Origin: Methyloceanibacter sp963798815
Lineage (GTDB): Bacteria; Pseudomonadota; Alphaproteobacteria; Rhizobiales; Methyloligellaceae
Direction of reading: 5' to 3'
DNA: 64,000 bases
NCBI GenBank assembly: GCA_963798815.1
Contig: CAWCUW010000003.1
Span: 918,124-982,123 of the forward strand
Part shown: in pieces, positions 24,372-32,160 of the stretch
How positions within the stretch are numbered: the stretch's first letter is position 1
Layout of the letters: every line of letters begins with the position of its first letter
Made by a program: the position numbers and the translations under genes
Notes under the pieces: model-generated
What the model was told of the DNA's origin: nothing
Databases searched by the model: none
The model's input: only the letters and a program-made list of their open reading frames with translations

Positions 24372-26669
24372 ATGCCGGTCTACGACGCGTTCATTTCCTA
24401 TAGCCACGCCAAGGACAAACCGATCGCTGCGGCGCTGCAATCGGTGATCCAGAAGCTCGGCAAGCCTTGGTATAGGCGCCGCGGCTTGCGCGTGTTTCGC
24501 GACGACACCTCGCTCTCCGCCACACCGCAACTGTGGCCGTCGATCGAGCAGGCGCTGGCGCAGTCACGCTATCTGCTGCTGCTCGGTTCGCCGGAATCGG
24601 CGGCGTCGCCTTGGGTCGGCAAGGAGGTGGAGTATTGGCTCGCCAACAAGAGCGTCGACACGCTGCTGATCGGCGTGACCGACGGCACGCTCAATTGGGA
24701 CGGCAAGAAGGGCGACTTCCGCTGGAAACCTGCGCCGCCGCTGCCGCCGGTGCTGAAGGGGCGCTTTCCCGCCGAGCCCAAATGGGTCGATCTCGGCGCC
24801 TATCGCGATGGCGCCAACCCGCGCGACAACCGCTTTCTCGATCTCGGCGCCGACTTCGCCGCCGCCATCCACGGCATGCCGAAAGAGGATTTGCTGTCGC
24901 AGGAGGTTCGCCAGCAGCGCCGCGCTTTGTCGCTGGCGGTGTCGGCCGCGGGTCTCTTGCTGGTCCTTGCGGTTGGCGCGGTCAGCGCCGGCATCATCGC
25001 CAAAGTGGAGGCGGAGCGCGCCGAACGCAACTTCGCCGCCGCCAAGAGCACCGTCGACGGCCTCATCTTTCAAATCGCGCAAGGCCTGCGCGACGTGGAG
25101 GGCATCAGGGTCGAAAGCCTCGACAAGATCCTCGGTCAAGCCCGCAAGGCCGTCGAGCGGTTGACCGAAAGCGATCCGAACAACCCGGACCTGCTGCGCA
25201 GCAAGGCAGTGATGCTCGATGAGTTCGCCAAGACCTATTTATCCGCCGGGAATCTTCCGGCCGCGCTGAAAAATGCCGAGGAGGGCCACGCGATCCTCGC
25301 TCGTCTCGCCGAAACCGGAGCGGTCAGCAAGGATGGTCTGCGGAATCTGTCGGTGGGCCTGATCCGGCTCGGCGACGTGAAGCGTGCCCAAGGCGACAGC
25401 CAGGCGGCGCTGAATTTCTATCAAGAGAGCCTCGCCAACGATCGCAAGCGGGCGGAAGCCGACCAAGCGAACACGCAGACCCAGCGCGATGTGACCGTCG
25501 ATCTCGACCGGATCGCCGATACCAAGCGCGATGCCGGCGATGCCTCGGGTGCATTGGCATCCTACGAAGAGAGTCTCGCCATTCGGCGCAATCTCGCCAA
25601 GGCGGAGCCGGCGAATGACGATTGGCAGCGCACCATCTCGGTGAGTCTGGGCAAGATCGGCGACCTCAAGCGCGACGCGGGCGATGCCGCCGGCGCGCTC
25701 GCCGCCGACGAAGAGAGCCTCGCCATTGCCCGGCGGCTTGCCGCGTCCGATCCCGGCAATACCGAATGGCAACGGGACATCGACATCGGACTGGAGAGGC
25801 TCGGCGGACTCAAGCTCAGCAGCGGCGATACCGCCGGCGCGCTTGCCGCTTTTGAAGAGGGCCTTGCCATCCGCCGCAGATTGTCCGCGCTCGATCAGGG
25901 CAACACGCTATGGCAGCGCGATGTTGCCATTGGATTGGTCGAAATCGGCGACGTGAAATTGACTCAGAACGATGCGGCGGGGGCGCTGGCGGCACTGGAG
26001 GAGGGCCTTGTCGCGTTCCGCCGCCTGGCCGACTCGGACAAAGCCAATGTGGAGTGGCAGCGCGACGTCTCGGCCGCGCTCGACAAGATCGGTTACCTGA
26101 AATTGCGCAACAATGACAAGGCGGGGGCGCTAGCCGCCTATGATGAGAGCCTCGCCATCACGCGCCATCTGACCGAGACCGACCAGAATAACGCCGTCTG
26201 GCAGCGCGACCTCTCTGTCGCTTTCAACAAGATTGGCGACGTCAAATATTTCGCGAACGAGGACGCGGCTGGCGCCATCGAATCCTATCAGGAGAGCCTC
26301 GCCATCGCGCGGCGGCTGGCCGACAAGAGCAAGGACAATGCAGAATTGCAGCGCGACATGTCGGTCAGCCTCGACAAGATCGGCGACGTGAAGCGTTCAC
26401 AGAACGACAATACCGGCGCGCTCGAAGCCTATGAGGAAAGCCTCGCCATCGCCCGGCATCTGGCCGCCGTCGATCCCGGCAATGTGCAATGGCAGACCGA
26501 TCTCGTGGTCAGCCTCTACAAGATCGCCCTGCTGGCCGACGGGGAGAAGAAGAGCGCCGCGGTCGACCAGGCGTTGAAGATCGTCGAGCAGCTCGACGCC
26601 GCCGGCAAGCTGTCGCCGGACAAGAAGGATTGGAAGGACATGCTGTTGGCGCTGCGTGAGCCCCATTGA
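24372..26669 (+). CDS. TIR-domain membrane protein with TPR-like repeats
   Basis: A 765-residue protein. Residues 1-165 are a TIR domain (YDAFISYSHAKD, then RDDTSLSA, and S-P-W-V-G-K-E-V with Glu85 at the position of the catalytic Glu of TIR NADases). A membrane helix follows (about 186-208), then a helical linker and eight clear TPR-like repeats of about 48 residues, plus a degenerate first one. Bacterial TIR domains commonly cleave NAD or make NAD-derived signals in antiphage immunity; activity here is inferred from the retained Glu. From the membrane helix onward it is paralogous to the STAND protein: N-F-x-x-A-x-S, I-A-x-G-L-R-x-V and M-x-D-E-F-A occur in the same order. The start ATG is supported by the TIR domain beginning immediately. 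Confidence 0.9.
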   Translation: MPVYDAFISYSHAKDKPIAAALQSVIQKLGKPWYRRRGLRVFRDDTSLSATPQLWPSIEQALAQSRYLLLLGSPESAASPWVGKEVEYWLANKSVDTLLIGVTDGTLNWDGKKGDFRWKPAPPLPPVLKGRFPAEPKWVDLGAYRDGANPRDNRFLDLGADFAAAIHGMPKEDLLSQEVRQQRRALSLAVSAAGLLLVLAVGAVSAGIIAKVEAERAERNFAAAKSTVDGLIFQIAQGLRDVEGIRVESLDKILGQARKAVERLTESDPNNPDLLRSKAVMLDEFAKTYLSAGNLPAALKNAEEGHAILARLAETGAVSKDGLRNLSVGLIRLGDVKRAQGDSQAALNFYQESLANDRKRAEADQANTQTQRDVTVDLDRIADTKRDAGDASGALASYEESLAIRRNLAKAEPANDDWQRTISVSLGKIGDLKRDAGDAAGALAADEESLAIARRLAASDPGNTEWQRDIDIGLERLGGLKLSSGDTAGALAAFEEGLAIRRRLSALDQGNTLWQRDVAIGLVEIGDVKLTQNDAAGALAALEEGLVAFRRLADSDKANVEWQRDVSAALDKIGYLKLRNNDKAGALAAYDESLAITRHLTETDQNNAVWQRDLSVAFNKIGDVKYFANEDAAGAIESYQESLAIARRLADKSKDNAELQRDMSVSLDKIGDVKRSQNDNTGALEAYEESLAIARHLAAVDPGNVQWQTDLVVSLYKIALLADGEKKSAAVDQALKIVEQLDAAGKLSPDKKDWKDMLLALREPH
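25240..26510 (+). repeat. Tandem 144-bp TPR-like repeats, eight to nine copies
   Basis: The same coding unit seen in the STAND gene recurs here: G-D-x-K-x-x-x-x-D-x-x-G-A-L-x-x-Y-E-E-S with a period of about 48 residues. One copy near 26,260 has a one-residue expansion. Confidence 0.8.
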
Positions 26670-26696
26670 GCCGCTCCTTCGGTCCATCCCTTCCTC

Positions 26697-26712
26697 TGTG
26701 ACGCCGCTCACA
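26697..26712. promoter_or_regulatory. Second exact CRP-type site (TGTGA-N6-TCACA)
   Basis: TGTGACGCCGCTCACA again matches the CRP consensus perfectly in both arms. It lies 28 bases after the TIR gene stop and 87 bases before the small secreted peptide gene, which directly precedes the CRP-type regulator gene, so autoregulation is plausible. I could not read a clear -10 box. Confidence 0.65.
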
Positions 26713-26798
26713 GAAGGGCGCCACCGGCCGTGGCAGTCTTGAGTCCGGGCGGTGGGCCGAAGCGGCACGCCGCGAAACGCAAGACAGGAGACCACCGG

Positions 26799-26951
26799 AT
26801 GCCTACTCTTCGCCATGCTACCTTCGCGGTGCTCGGGCTGCTCGGCGCGTCGGTGCCGGTCGCGGCCTATACCGGCTATTACGCGCCGGCCTGCGGCTGG
26901 GCCACGGTGTGGAGCCTTTCCGGCGCGCATTATCAATATCTCTGCTTCTAA
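26799..26951 (+). CDS. Small secreted peptide (50 aa)
   Basis: A 50-residue product with a signal peptide (TFAVLGLLGASVPVAA) and a mature tail of about 27 residues, rich in Tyr and Trp, with two cysteines (A-C-G-W, L-C-F) that could form one disulfide. The ATG has a CAGGAG ribosome-binding site upstream, with six bases between. It ends two bases before the preferred start of the CRP-type regulator gene, so the two would be co-transcribed from the promoter near the CRP-type site. No family recognised. Confidence 0.55.
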   Translation: MPTLRHATFAVLGLLGASVPVAAYTGYYAPACGWATVWSLSGAHYQYLCF

Positions 26952-26953
26952 CC

Positions 26954-29764
26954 ATGCGCGGCGCCTTCGCCCTTGCGCCCGTGGTGGGCTCAAGCGAAAT
27001 CGACTACGCTCCAGTCCTGCCGGCCAAGGTTCCGACCAGGATGAACGAGACGCTACCAGACCAGGTTGCCGGGTCAGCGCTGATGCGCGGGACCGGCGAT
27101 GCCGCGCGCGAGCTGATCCGCCGCGCGCGCCTGCAACTGCGCGCGCTCGCCGCCGGCGAATGGGTGTTCAAGCCGGGCGATCCGGCGGACGCCATCTATC
27201 TTCTGCTCGGCGCGCGGGCGGTTAGCGAGGGGCTGCATGTCGATCCGCTGGTGCAGATCGAGCTCAAACCGGAGGCGGGCAAACGCTCGCTCCGCTTCGA
27301 GCGCATCGTGCACGGCGAGGTGTTCGGCGAGCTCGAGCTTTTGGAGCAGGGCCTGAGCCCAAAGGCCACCAGGCGCACGACATCGGCCTTCGCGCTCACG
27401 CCGTCCTCCATCGTGCCCCTGCCGCTGGCACTGGTAGGCGCCCTGGTCGAGGCCGACCAGGTGTTCCGGGCGCGGCTGATCCGCGTCGGCTCGCAGCGCC
27501 TGCTCGCCACGCTCAAGCAGCAGCACGACAAGGCGCGCAGCTTCCCCGACCTGCTGCTTGCCGACTGGCTGGTCGAATTGTCGGCGGATATCGGCATCGC
27601 CGAGGGCAATCGCGTGCGCTTTCCGCGCAAGATCGCCCAGGAGCATATCGCCGCCGATCTCGGCGTGAGCCGCGAGACCATCAGCCGCCGGCTCAATGAA
27701 TGGGAGCGCTCGGGCCTGCTGCGCACCGGCGCGCGCAGCCAACAGATCGAGATTCTCGACTATCAGCGCATCAGCCGGCTGGCGAGCCTTCGCTCGGCCA
27801 GAAGCCGCGCCGCGCTGGAACGCACCATCGACGACATCGACGCGGCGATCGCCTGCGGCGATCTGATCCGGGCCCGCAATATCGGGCTCGATATTCTGCG
27901 CTATTACCCGTCGAGTCCCGAACTGCATCATCGCACCGCGCTCGCCGCGGCGCGCAGCGGCGATGCCAAAGGCGCGCTCGAATTGCTCTCCCGTTCCGGC
28001 CTGCCCATGACCGGAGAGCTGGGCGTGCTTGAGGACGCGGTGCGCAAGGCGCGCAAGAATCCATTTTTGCCCATGGAGCGCATCCTCAGCGATCCATTCA
28101 TCGATGAGGGATATGGCGAGGACGAGTCGGTGCCGTTGCGCGACTCCAACGGCGCGCGCGATGCGGAACGCGAGGCGCAGTTGGTCGAGGACCTTGCGGC
28201 GCTCAATGCACGGCTGCTCAAGGAGCGTGCCTTCGAGGCCAAAGGCGCCAACGGCCGCTCGAAGCACGCGGCTGCGTCGTTCGAGGCGTATCACCGCCTG
28301 TTCGAGCACAGACAGGGCTACTATCCGGGCGTCAATGCCGCGACCATGGCGCTGATCGCCGGCGACGCCGCCAAGGCGCGCGCCATCGCCGGCACGCTGG
28401 TCAAATCGCTGTCGCGCGACGCGGAGGATTACTGGCCGCTGGCCACCTTGGCGGAAGCGCTGCTGATCTCGGGCGATGCCCTCCAGGCGAAGACGGTGGT
28501 GGCCAAAGCGCGGTCGGCGCGCGGCGGTGACGACGGCGCCAAGGCATCGACCATCCTGCAATTCCGCAGGCTGGCCGAGGTGCTCGACACCGACATGGAG
28601 GCGTTGGTGGACGAGCTCGGCGCGCGCAATGTCGCGGTGTTCTCCGGCCATCTGTTCCGAGGCGAGGAGATGGACGAGGCGGCGCAGGAAACCACCGAAG
28701 CGGAGATCAGGCGGCGCGGCGAAGCTCTATTCAAGACGCAGCATGTCGGCATCGTCTATGGCGCGCTTGCCGCCGGAACCGACATCATTCTCGCCGAGAC
28801 CGCGCTCAAGCTCGGCGCCGAGCTCGACATCGTGCTCCCCTTCGCCACCGAACGTTTCATCGAGACCTCGGTCAGGATCGGCGATCCGCCGGGATTCGCC
28901 GGCAAATGGGAGAAGCGCTTCCGCGCTGTTCTCGACGGGAGCCAAGGCGCCCGCTCGCTCACCATCATGGATTCCACCGACCCGGCCGATCGCGATCTCG
29001 ACGGCTATTTCTTTTATGCCTTTCGTTATGCGGCCGGCTGCGCGCTGCAACGCGCGGCGATGTTGCAGACGCGCTGCCGGCTGGTGGTGGTCTCCGACGA
29101 CGGCGAGCCGGATACGATCGCGGGCACCAACCGCGCGATCGCCGATTGGCGGGCGCAAGGGCGCCCCTTGGATGTCATGCCGTTTCCGCATGCGCGCCGG
29201 CAGCCGACACCGAAGCAGAGCAGCGCGAGCGTCTTCCGTCCCGTCGTGTTTTTGTGGGATGCGGCCTCGGACAGCAAGGACGCCAAGGCCCTGCTCGATA
29301 AATTTGCCAAGCTGGGCGGCAAGAAGCTCGAGCGTATCGATCGCACGCATCGCGACGGGAGGCTGGGAACCTGCCTGATCGCGCGCACGACCGAGGAGGC
29401 ACTCGCGGCGGGCGTGGCGCTTGCCGAGGCGGCGCGCAAGGCGAAACAAACCTTGCGCATCATCTGCGACTTTGGCCACGTGCTCGGCGGCGCGCTCGAG
29501 CCTGACAAGAAGCTCGTCGTCCGCCTCCAATCCGCCGACGATTTGCCCGGCCTGCCGGTCGATTGTCTGCTGGCGACGGAAGCGTTCGCGGCACAGGCCA
29601 AGTTCGATCTCGGCGATAAGATTCTGTTGGTGCCGGTCGGCCGCGCCGAGATCGCGCCAGCGGCGGAGGACGGCGAGCGGCAGGCCATGCGCAGCAGGCC
29701 GTCGCTGCCGATTTTTACGGTCGAATGGGCCAAAGGCCGGATACCAAGTGTTGCGGAAATTTAA
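26954..29764 (+). CDS. CRP-type regulator fused to TPR and Rossmann-like sensor regions
   Basis: A 936-residue protein. Residues 60-190 are a cyclic-nucleotide-binding domain (AGEWVFKPGDPADAIYLLL, then VFGELELLEQG). A CRP helix-turn-helix follows; its recognition helix reads V-S-R-E-T-I-S-R, with Arg240, Glu241 and Arg245 matching E. coli CRP R180, E181 and R185. Next is a helical TPR-like region (270-550; AYHRLFEHRQGYYPGVNAAT resembles TPR-S of bacterial conflict proteins) and a Rossmann-like region (GIVYGALAAGTDIILAE, D-I-V-L-P-F) similar to SLOG-type nucleotide sensors. The last 150 residues are unassigned. A DNA-binding CRP head on a conflict-type sensor suggests transcriptional control of this island. 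The ATG at 26954 follows the peptide stop by two bases; ATG 27041 is an alternative. Confidence 0.82.
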   Translation: MRGAFALAPVVGSSEIDYAPVLPAKVPTRMNETLPDQVAGSALMRGTGDAARELIRRARLQLRALAAGEWVFKPGDPADAIYLLLGARAVSEGLHVDPLVQIELKPEAGKRSLRFERIVHGEVFGELELLEQGLSPKATRRTTSAFALTPSSIVPLPLALVGALVEADQVFRARLIRVGSQRLLATLKQQHDKARSFPDLLLADWLVELSADIGIAEGNRVRFPRKIAQEHIAADLGVSRETISRRLNEWERSGLLRTGARSQQIEILDYQRISRLASLRSARSRAALERTIDDIDAAIACGDLIRARNIGLDILRYYPSSPELHHRTALAAARSGDAKGALELLSRSGLPMTGELGVLEDAVRKARKNPFLPMERILSDPFIDEGYGEDESVPLRDSNGARDAEREAQLVEDLAALNARLLKERAFEAKGANGRSKHAAASFEAYHRLFEHRQGYYPGVNAATMALIAGDAAKARAIAGTLVKSLSRDAEDYWPLATLAEALLISGDALQAKTVVAKARSARGGDDGAKASTILQFRRLAEVLDTDMEALVDELGARNVAVFSGHLFRGEEMDEAAQETTEAEIRRRGEALFKTQHVGIVYGALAAGTDIILAETALKLGAELDIVLPFATERFIETSVRIGDPPGFAGKWEKRFRAVLDGSQGARSLTIMDSTDPADRDLDGYFFYAFRYAAGCALQRAAMLQTRCRLVVVSDDGEPDTIAGTNRAIADWRAQGRPLDVMPFPHARRQPTPKQSSASVFRPVVFLWDAASDSKDAKALLDKFAKLGGKKLERIDRTHRDGRLGTCLIARTTEEALAAGVALAEAARKAKQTLRIICDFGHVLGGALEPDKKLVVRLQSADDLPGLPVDCLLATEAFAAQAKFDLGDKILLVPVGRAEIAPAAEDGERQAMRSRPSLPIFTVEWAKGRIPSVAEI

Positions 29765-29852
29765 GCCCGCGACCGGTTGCGCGGCTCTTGACGGCGCACC
29801 TGTTGCGTAATCCTATCGGGCGGCCGGCGTTCTCATCGGATCGGGCGTTGCC

Positions 29853-32141
29853 ATGTCCATCACCATCAAGCATCTCGACGGTCCGCTCAAAGGCGATCCG
29901 CAGAAGGGCGAGGTGAGTTTCGGCGACGAGACCAACTCGATCTTGATCGGTCGCGCCGCGACAGCGGAGATCAGCTATCCCGAGGAATGCATCGCCGTCG
30001 ACGGCGAGCATTTGCGGCTCAACCGCGAGGCTGACGGCAGCTACACGATCGAGCTTCCCGGCTCATGCGACGTCGAGCTCGATGGCAAGCCGGCCGAGAC
30101 AGGCGACCCCGTGACTTCGGGCAGCGTCATCACGGTGGGTGAGGGCGGCCCGCGCTTCGAAGTTCTGCTCCCCGGAATCACCATCAAGCATCGCGAAGGG
30201 CCGCTTGCCGGCACGCAGCAGTTCTTTCCCGACTCTGTCGACACGATCACGTTCGGGCGGCCGCCGGAAGCGACCGACGTCGCCTACCCTGAGGATTACA
30301 CCAAGGTCGGTCGGTTTCATTTCAGCCTGAGCAAGCGGCGCCTCGGCGAAGAAGGCGGGAACAAGAGCATGCGCGGCGCTTACTATGTCCAGGATGTTAC
30401 GCCGGACCACTATGTGGAAATCGGCGGCGTTGCCGCGGATAACGGCGTGGCCGTGAACTCGGGAAGCGAGTTCCGCTTGGGAAACGACGACGGTCCGACG
30501 TTCGGGGTCAGCATCAATCAGCCAAAGGCTGCAGGGATCAAGACGGAGATGGGCAAGGTGGCGAAGCCTGTCCGTCAAGAGGTGAAAGAGACCAATCAAA
30601 AGCTGGACGAGACCGGCGGCAGGCTGGACCAGACGAGAAAGCAGGCTATCTACGCGCTCGGCGGATTGGCCGCCGCGATTTGCGCCGTCGTTATCTTCGA
30701 TGTCGTCAGGGACGCGCAGCACGCCAGCGAGGTGCAGCAGCTCGCCGACCAGCTCGCGAGCGTCGACGACACTCTTGCCAAGAAAGCCGCGGAAGAGATC
30801 GACGACAAGGAGCGGCAGGCGATCCTCGCCGCGGTTTATCTCGTCGCAAAAATGGAAAACGGCGTGCCCGTGGGCAAGGCGACGGCGTGGGCCTTCGCGC
30901 CCAACATGCTCGCCACCAATGCGCACGTTACCAGTGAGATGCACCTCAAAGAAGATACTTGGATTCTGATCGGTCCGAAGGGTGAGCGCATCCCGATCGA
31001 GGACGTGAAGACGCATCCTGGCTACGCCAGCTTCAAGGACTATCTGCCGACGGTCGGGGGGACGAAGGGCGGCAAGTTCGAGCAGCTAGACGTCATCAAC
31101 GAATATGATGTCGGCATCATCATTCCGGGAAAGCCCTTGCCGGCTGAAGGGAGAGCCCAGCCGGCTACCCTTAATCCTGCGACGGAAGACGAGGTCGAGT
31201 CGCTCAAACCCGGCGCCGCCGTCGCCGCCGTCGGCTTTCCCATCGAGGGCATGACGGCGAACATGGTGGTCGAGCACGCGCCCGCGACACTGCATTTCGG
31301 CAATATCAGCTCACTTACCGACGTGTTCATGTGCCGCGCCGACGATGCGAAAGACCAGCTTCTCATTCAGCATACCGTACCGGTTACCGGCGGAATGAGC
31401 GGCAGTCCTTTGGTGGATGGAAGCGGCAAGGTGGTTGGCATCGTGAGCGGCGGCAATACCGACCGCTTCGTCACCGAGGTCACGGTACCCAAGGGTGCGG
31501 ATGAGGCCACCAACGCCGACGGCCCCGGCAACAACAAGCTTGAAATCGACACGATGCGCATCCCCAGTGCCGCGATGGTCAATTTTGCCCAGCGCATCGA
31601 TTTGTTGCAGGCTCTGACGAGCGGCGCGGTCGATCTCGACGCCCAGCGGAGCTATTGGGACAAAGTCGCCGGGAAATTTACCAGCGTGTTCGACAGCGCC
31701 AAGGCGGATCTGCTGGCCTCGGTCGGGTTGGACCAACCGGCAGGCGAGCAAGTGCGCACCGGCACGCTGGAGCCTCGCAAGGTGGGCGCTTCGTCGCTCG
31801 ACTCGCAAGGTCATGCGTTTGTGTTCGAGCCCGGTCACGTCTATGGCGTCATCGCCAAGAGTAAAAGCGGTTTGCCGATCGCGATGAATATCACCAGACA
31901 GAAGCAAGATACCGCCAAGGATGCACCGCCGGAGTTCCTCAAAAGCAAGCTCGACCCGGCGAAAACCCCGGTGTCGCCGCTCGCGCCGGCGACCTGGGTG
32001 ACAGTCGAGGAGACCACGCCGGTCGAGGTCAACGTATTCGCCATGACCAAGCAGCCCGCGGATTATGAGCTTTATGTCTATGACTGGGTGAAACCGGCCG
32101 ACAGCCCATCGGCCGATGCGTCGACCACGCCTCAGCCATAG
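29853..32141 (+). CDS. Double-FHA, membrane-anchored trypsin-like serine protease
   Basis: A 762-residue protein. Two FHA-like domains (residues 1-105 and 108-230) carry I-G-R...D-G-E-H and F-G-R...G-R-F-H; the usual Ser before the His is absent in both, while the G-R and His are kept. A coiled linker leads to one membrane helix (about 264-284). The C-terminal half is a trypsin-like protease with His358 (A-T-N-A-H-V), Asp419 (Y-D-V-G-I) and Ser516 (G-G-M-S-G-S-P-L-V), a complete triad. FHA domains bind phosphothreonine, so the protease is probably recruited or activated by phosphorylation, with the kinase gene directly opposite. With the FHA part N-terminal to one helix, the protease would lie on the other side of the membrane. 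Function is inference. Confidence 0.85.
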   Translation: MSITIKHLDGPLKGDPQKGEVSFGDETNSILIGRAATAEISYPEECIAVDGEHLRLNREADGSYTIELPGSCDVELDGKPAETGDPVTSGSVITVGEGGPRFEVLLPGITIKHREGPLAGTQQFFPDSVDTITFGRPPEATDVAYPEDYTKVGRFHFSLSKRRLGEEGGNKSMRGAYYVQDVTPDHYVEIGGVAADNGVAVNSGSEFRLGNDDGPTFGVSINQPKAAGIKTEMGKVAKPVRQEVKETNQKLDETGGRLDQTRKQAIYALGGLAAAICAVVIFDVVRDAQHASEVQQLADQLASVDDTLAKKAAEEIDDKERQAILAAVYLVAKMENGVPVGKATAWAFAPNMLATNAHVTSEMHLKEDTWILIGPKGERIPIEDVKTHPGYASFKDYLPTVGGTKGGKFEQLDVINEYDVGIIIPGKPLPAEGRAQPATLNPATEDEVESLKPGAAVAAVGFPIEGMTANMVVEHAPATLHFGNISSLTDVFMCRADDAKDQLLIQHTVPVTGGMSGSPLVDGSGKVVGIVSGGNTDRFVTEVTVPKGADEATNADGPGNNKLEIDTMRIPSAAMVNFAQRIDLLQALTSGAVDLDAQRSYWDKVAGKFTSVFDSAKADLLASVGLDQPAGEQVRTGTLEPRKVGASSLDSQGHAFVFEPGHVYGVIAKSKSGLPIAMNITRQKQDTAKDAPPEFLKSKLDPAKTPVSPLAPATWVTVEETTPVEVNVFAMTKQPADYELYVYDWVKPADSPSADASTTPQP

Positions 32142-32160
32142 ATCGCGCCGCCCGCCTGGC

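Noticed and set aside
24167..24373. A 68-codon minus-strand frame overlapping the TIR start
   Set aside because: There is no ribosome-binding site or hydrophobic or domain feature; kept only as part of a possible untranslated RNA.
27074..28651. A 525-codon minus-strand frame opposite the CRP-type regulator gene
   Set aside because: No domain is seen, and the plus-strand protein has clear cNMP and helix-turn-helix motifs.
29788..29816. TTGACG-N17-TCCTAT as the FHA-protease promoter
   Set aside because: The -35 is acceptable but the -10 is poor, and read-through from the regulator gene 88 bases upstream is simpler.
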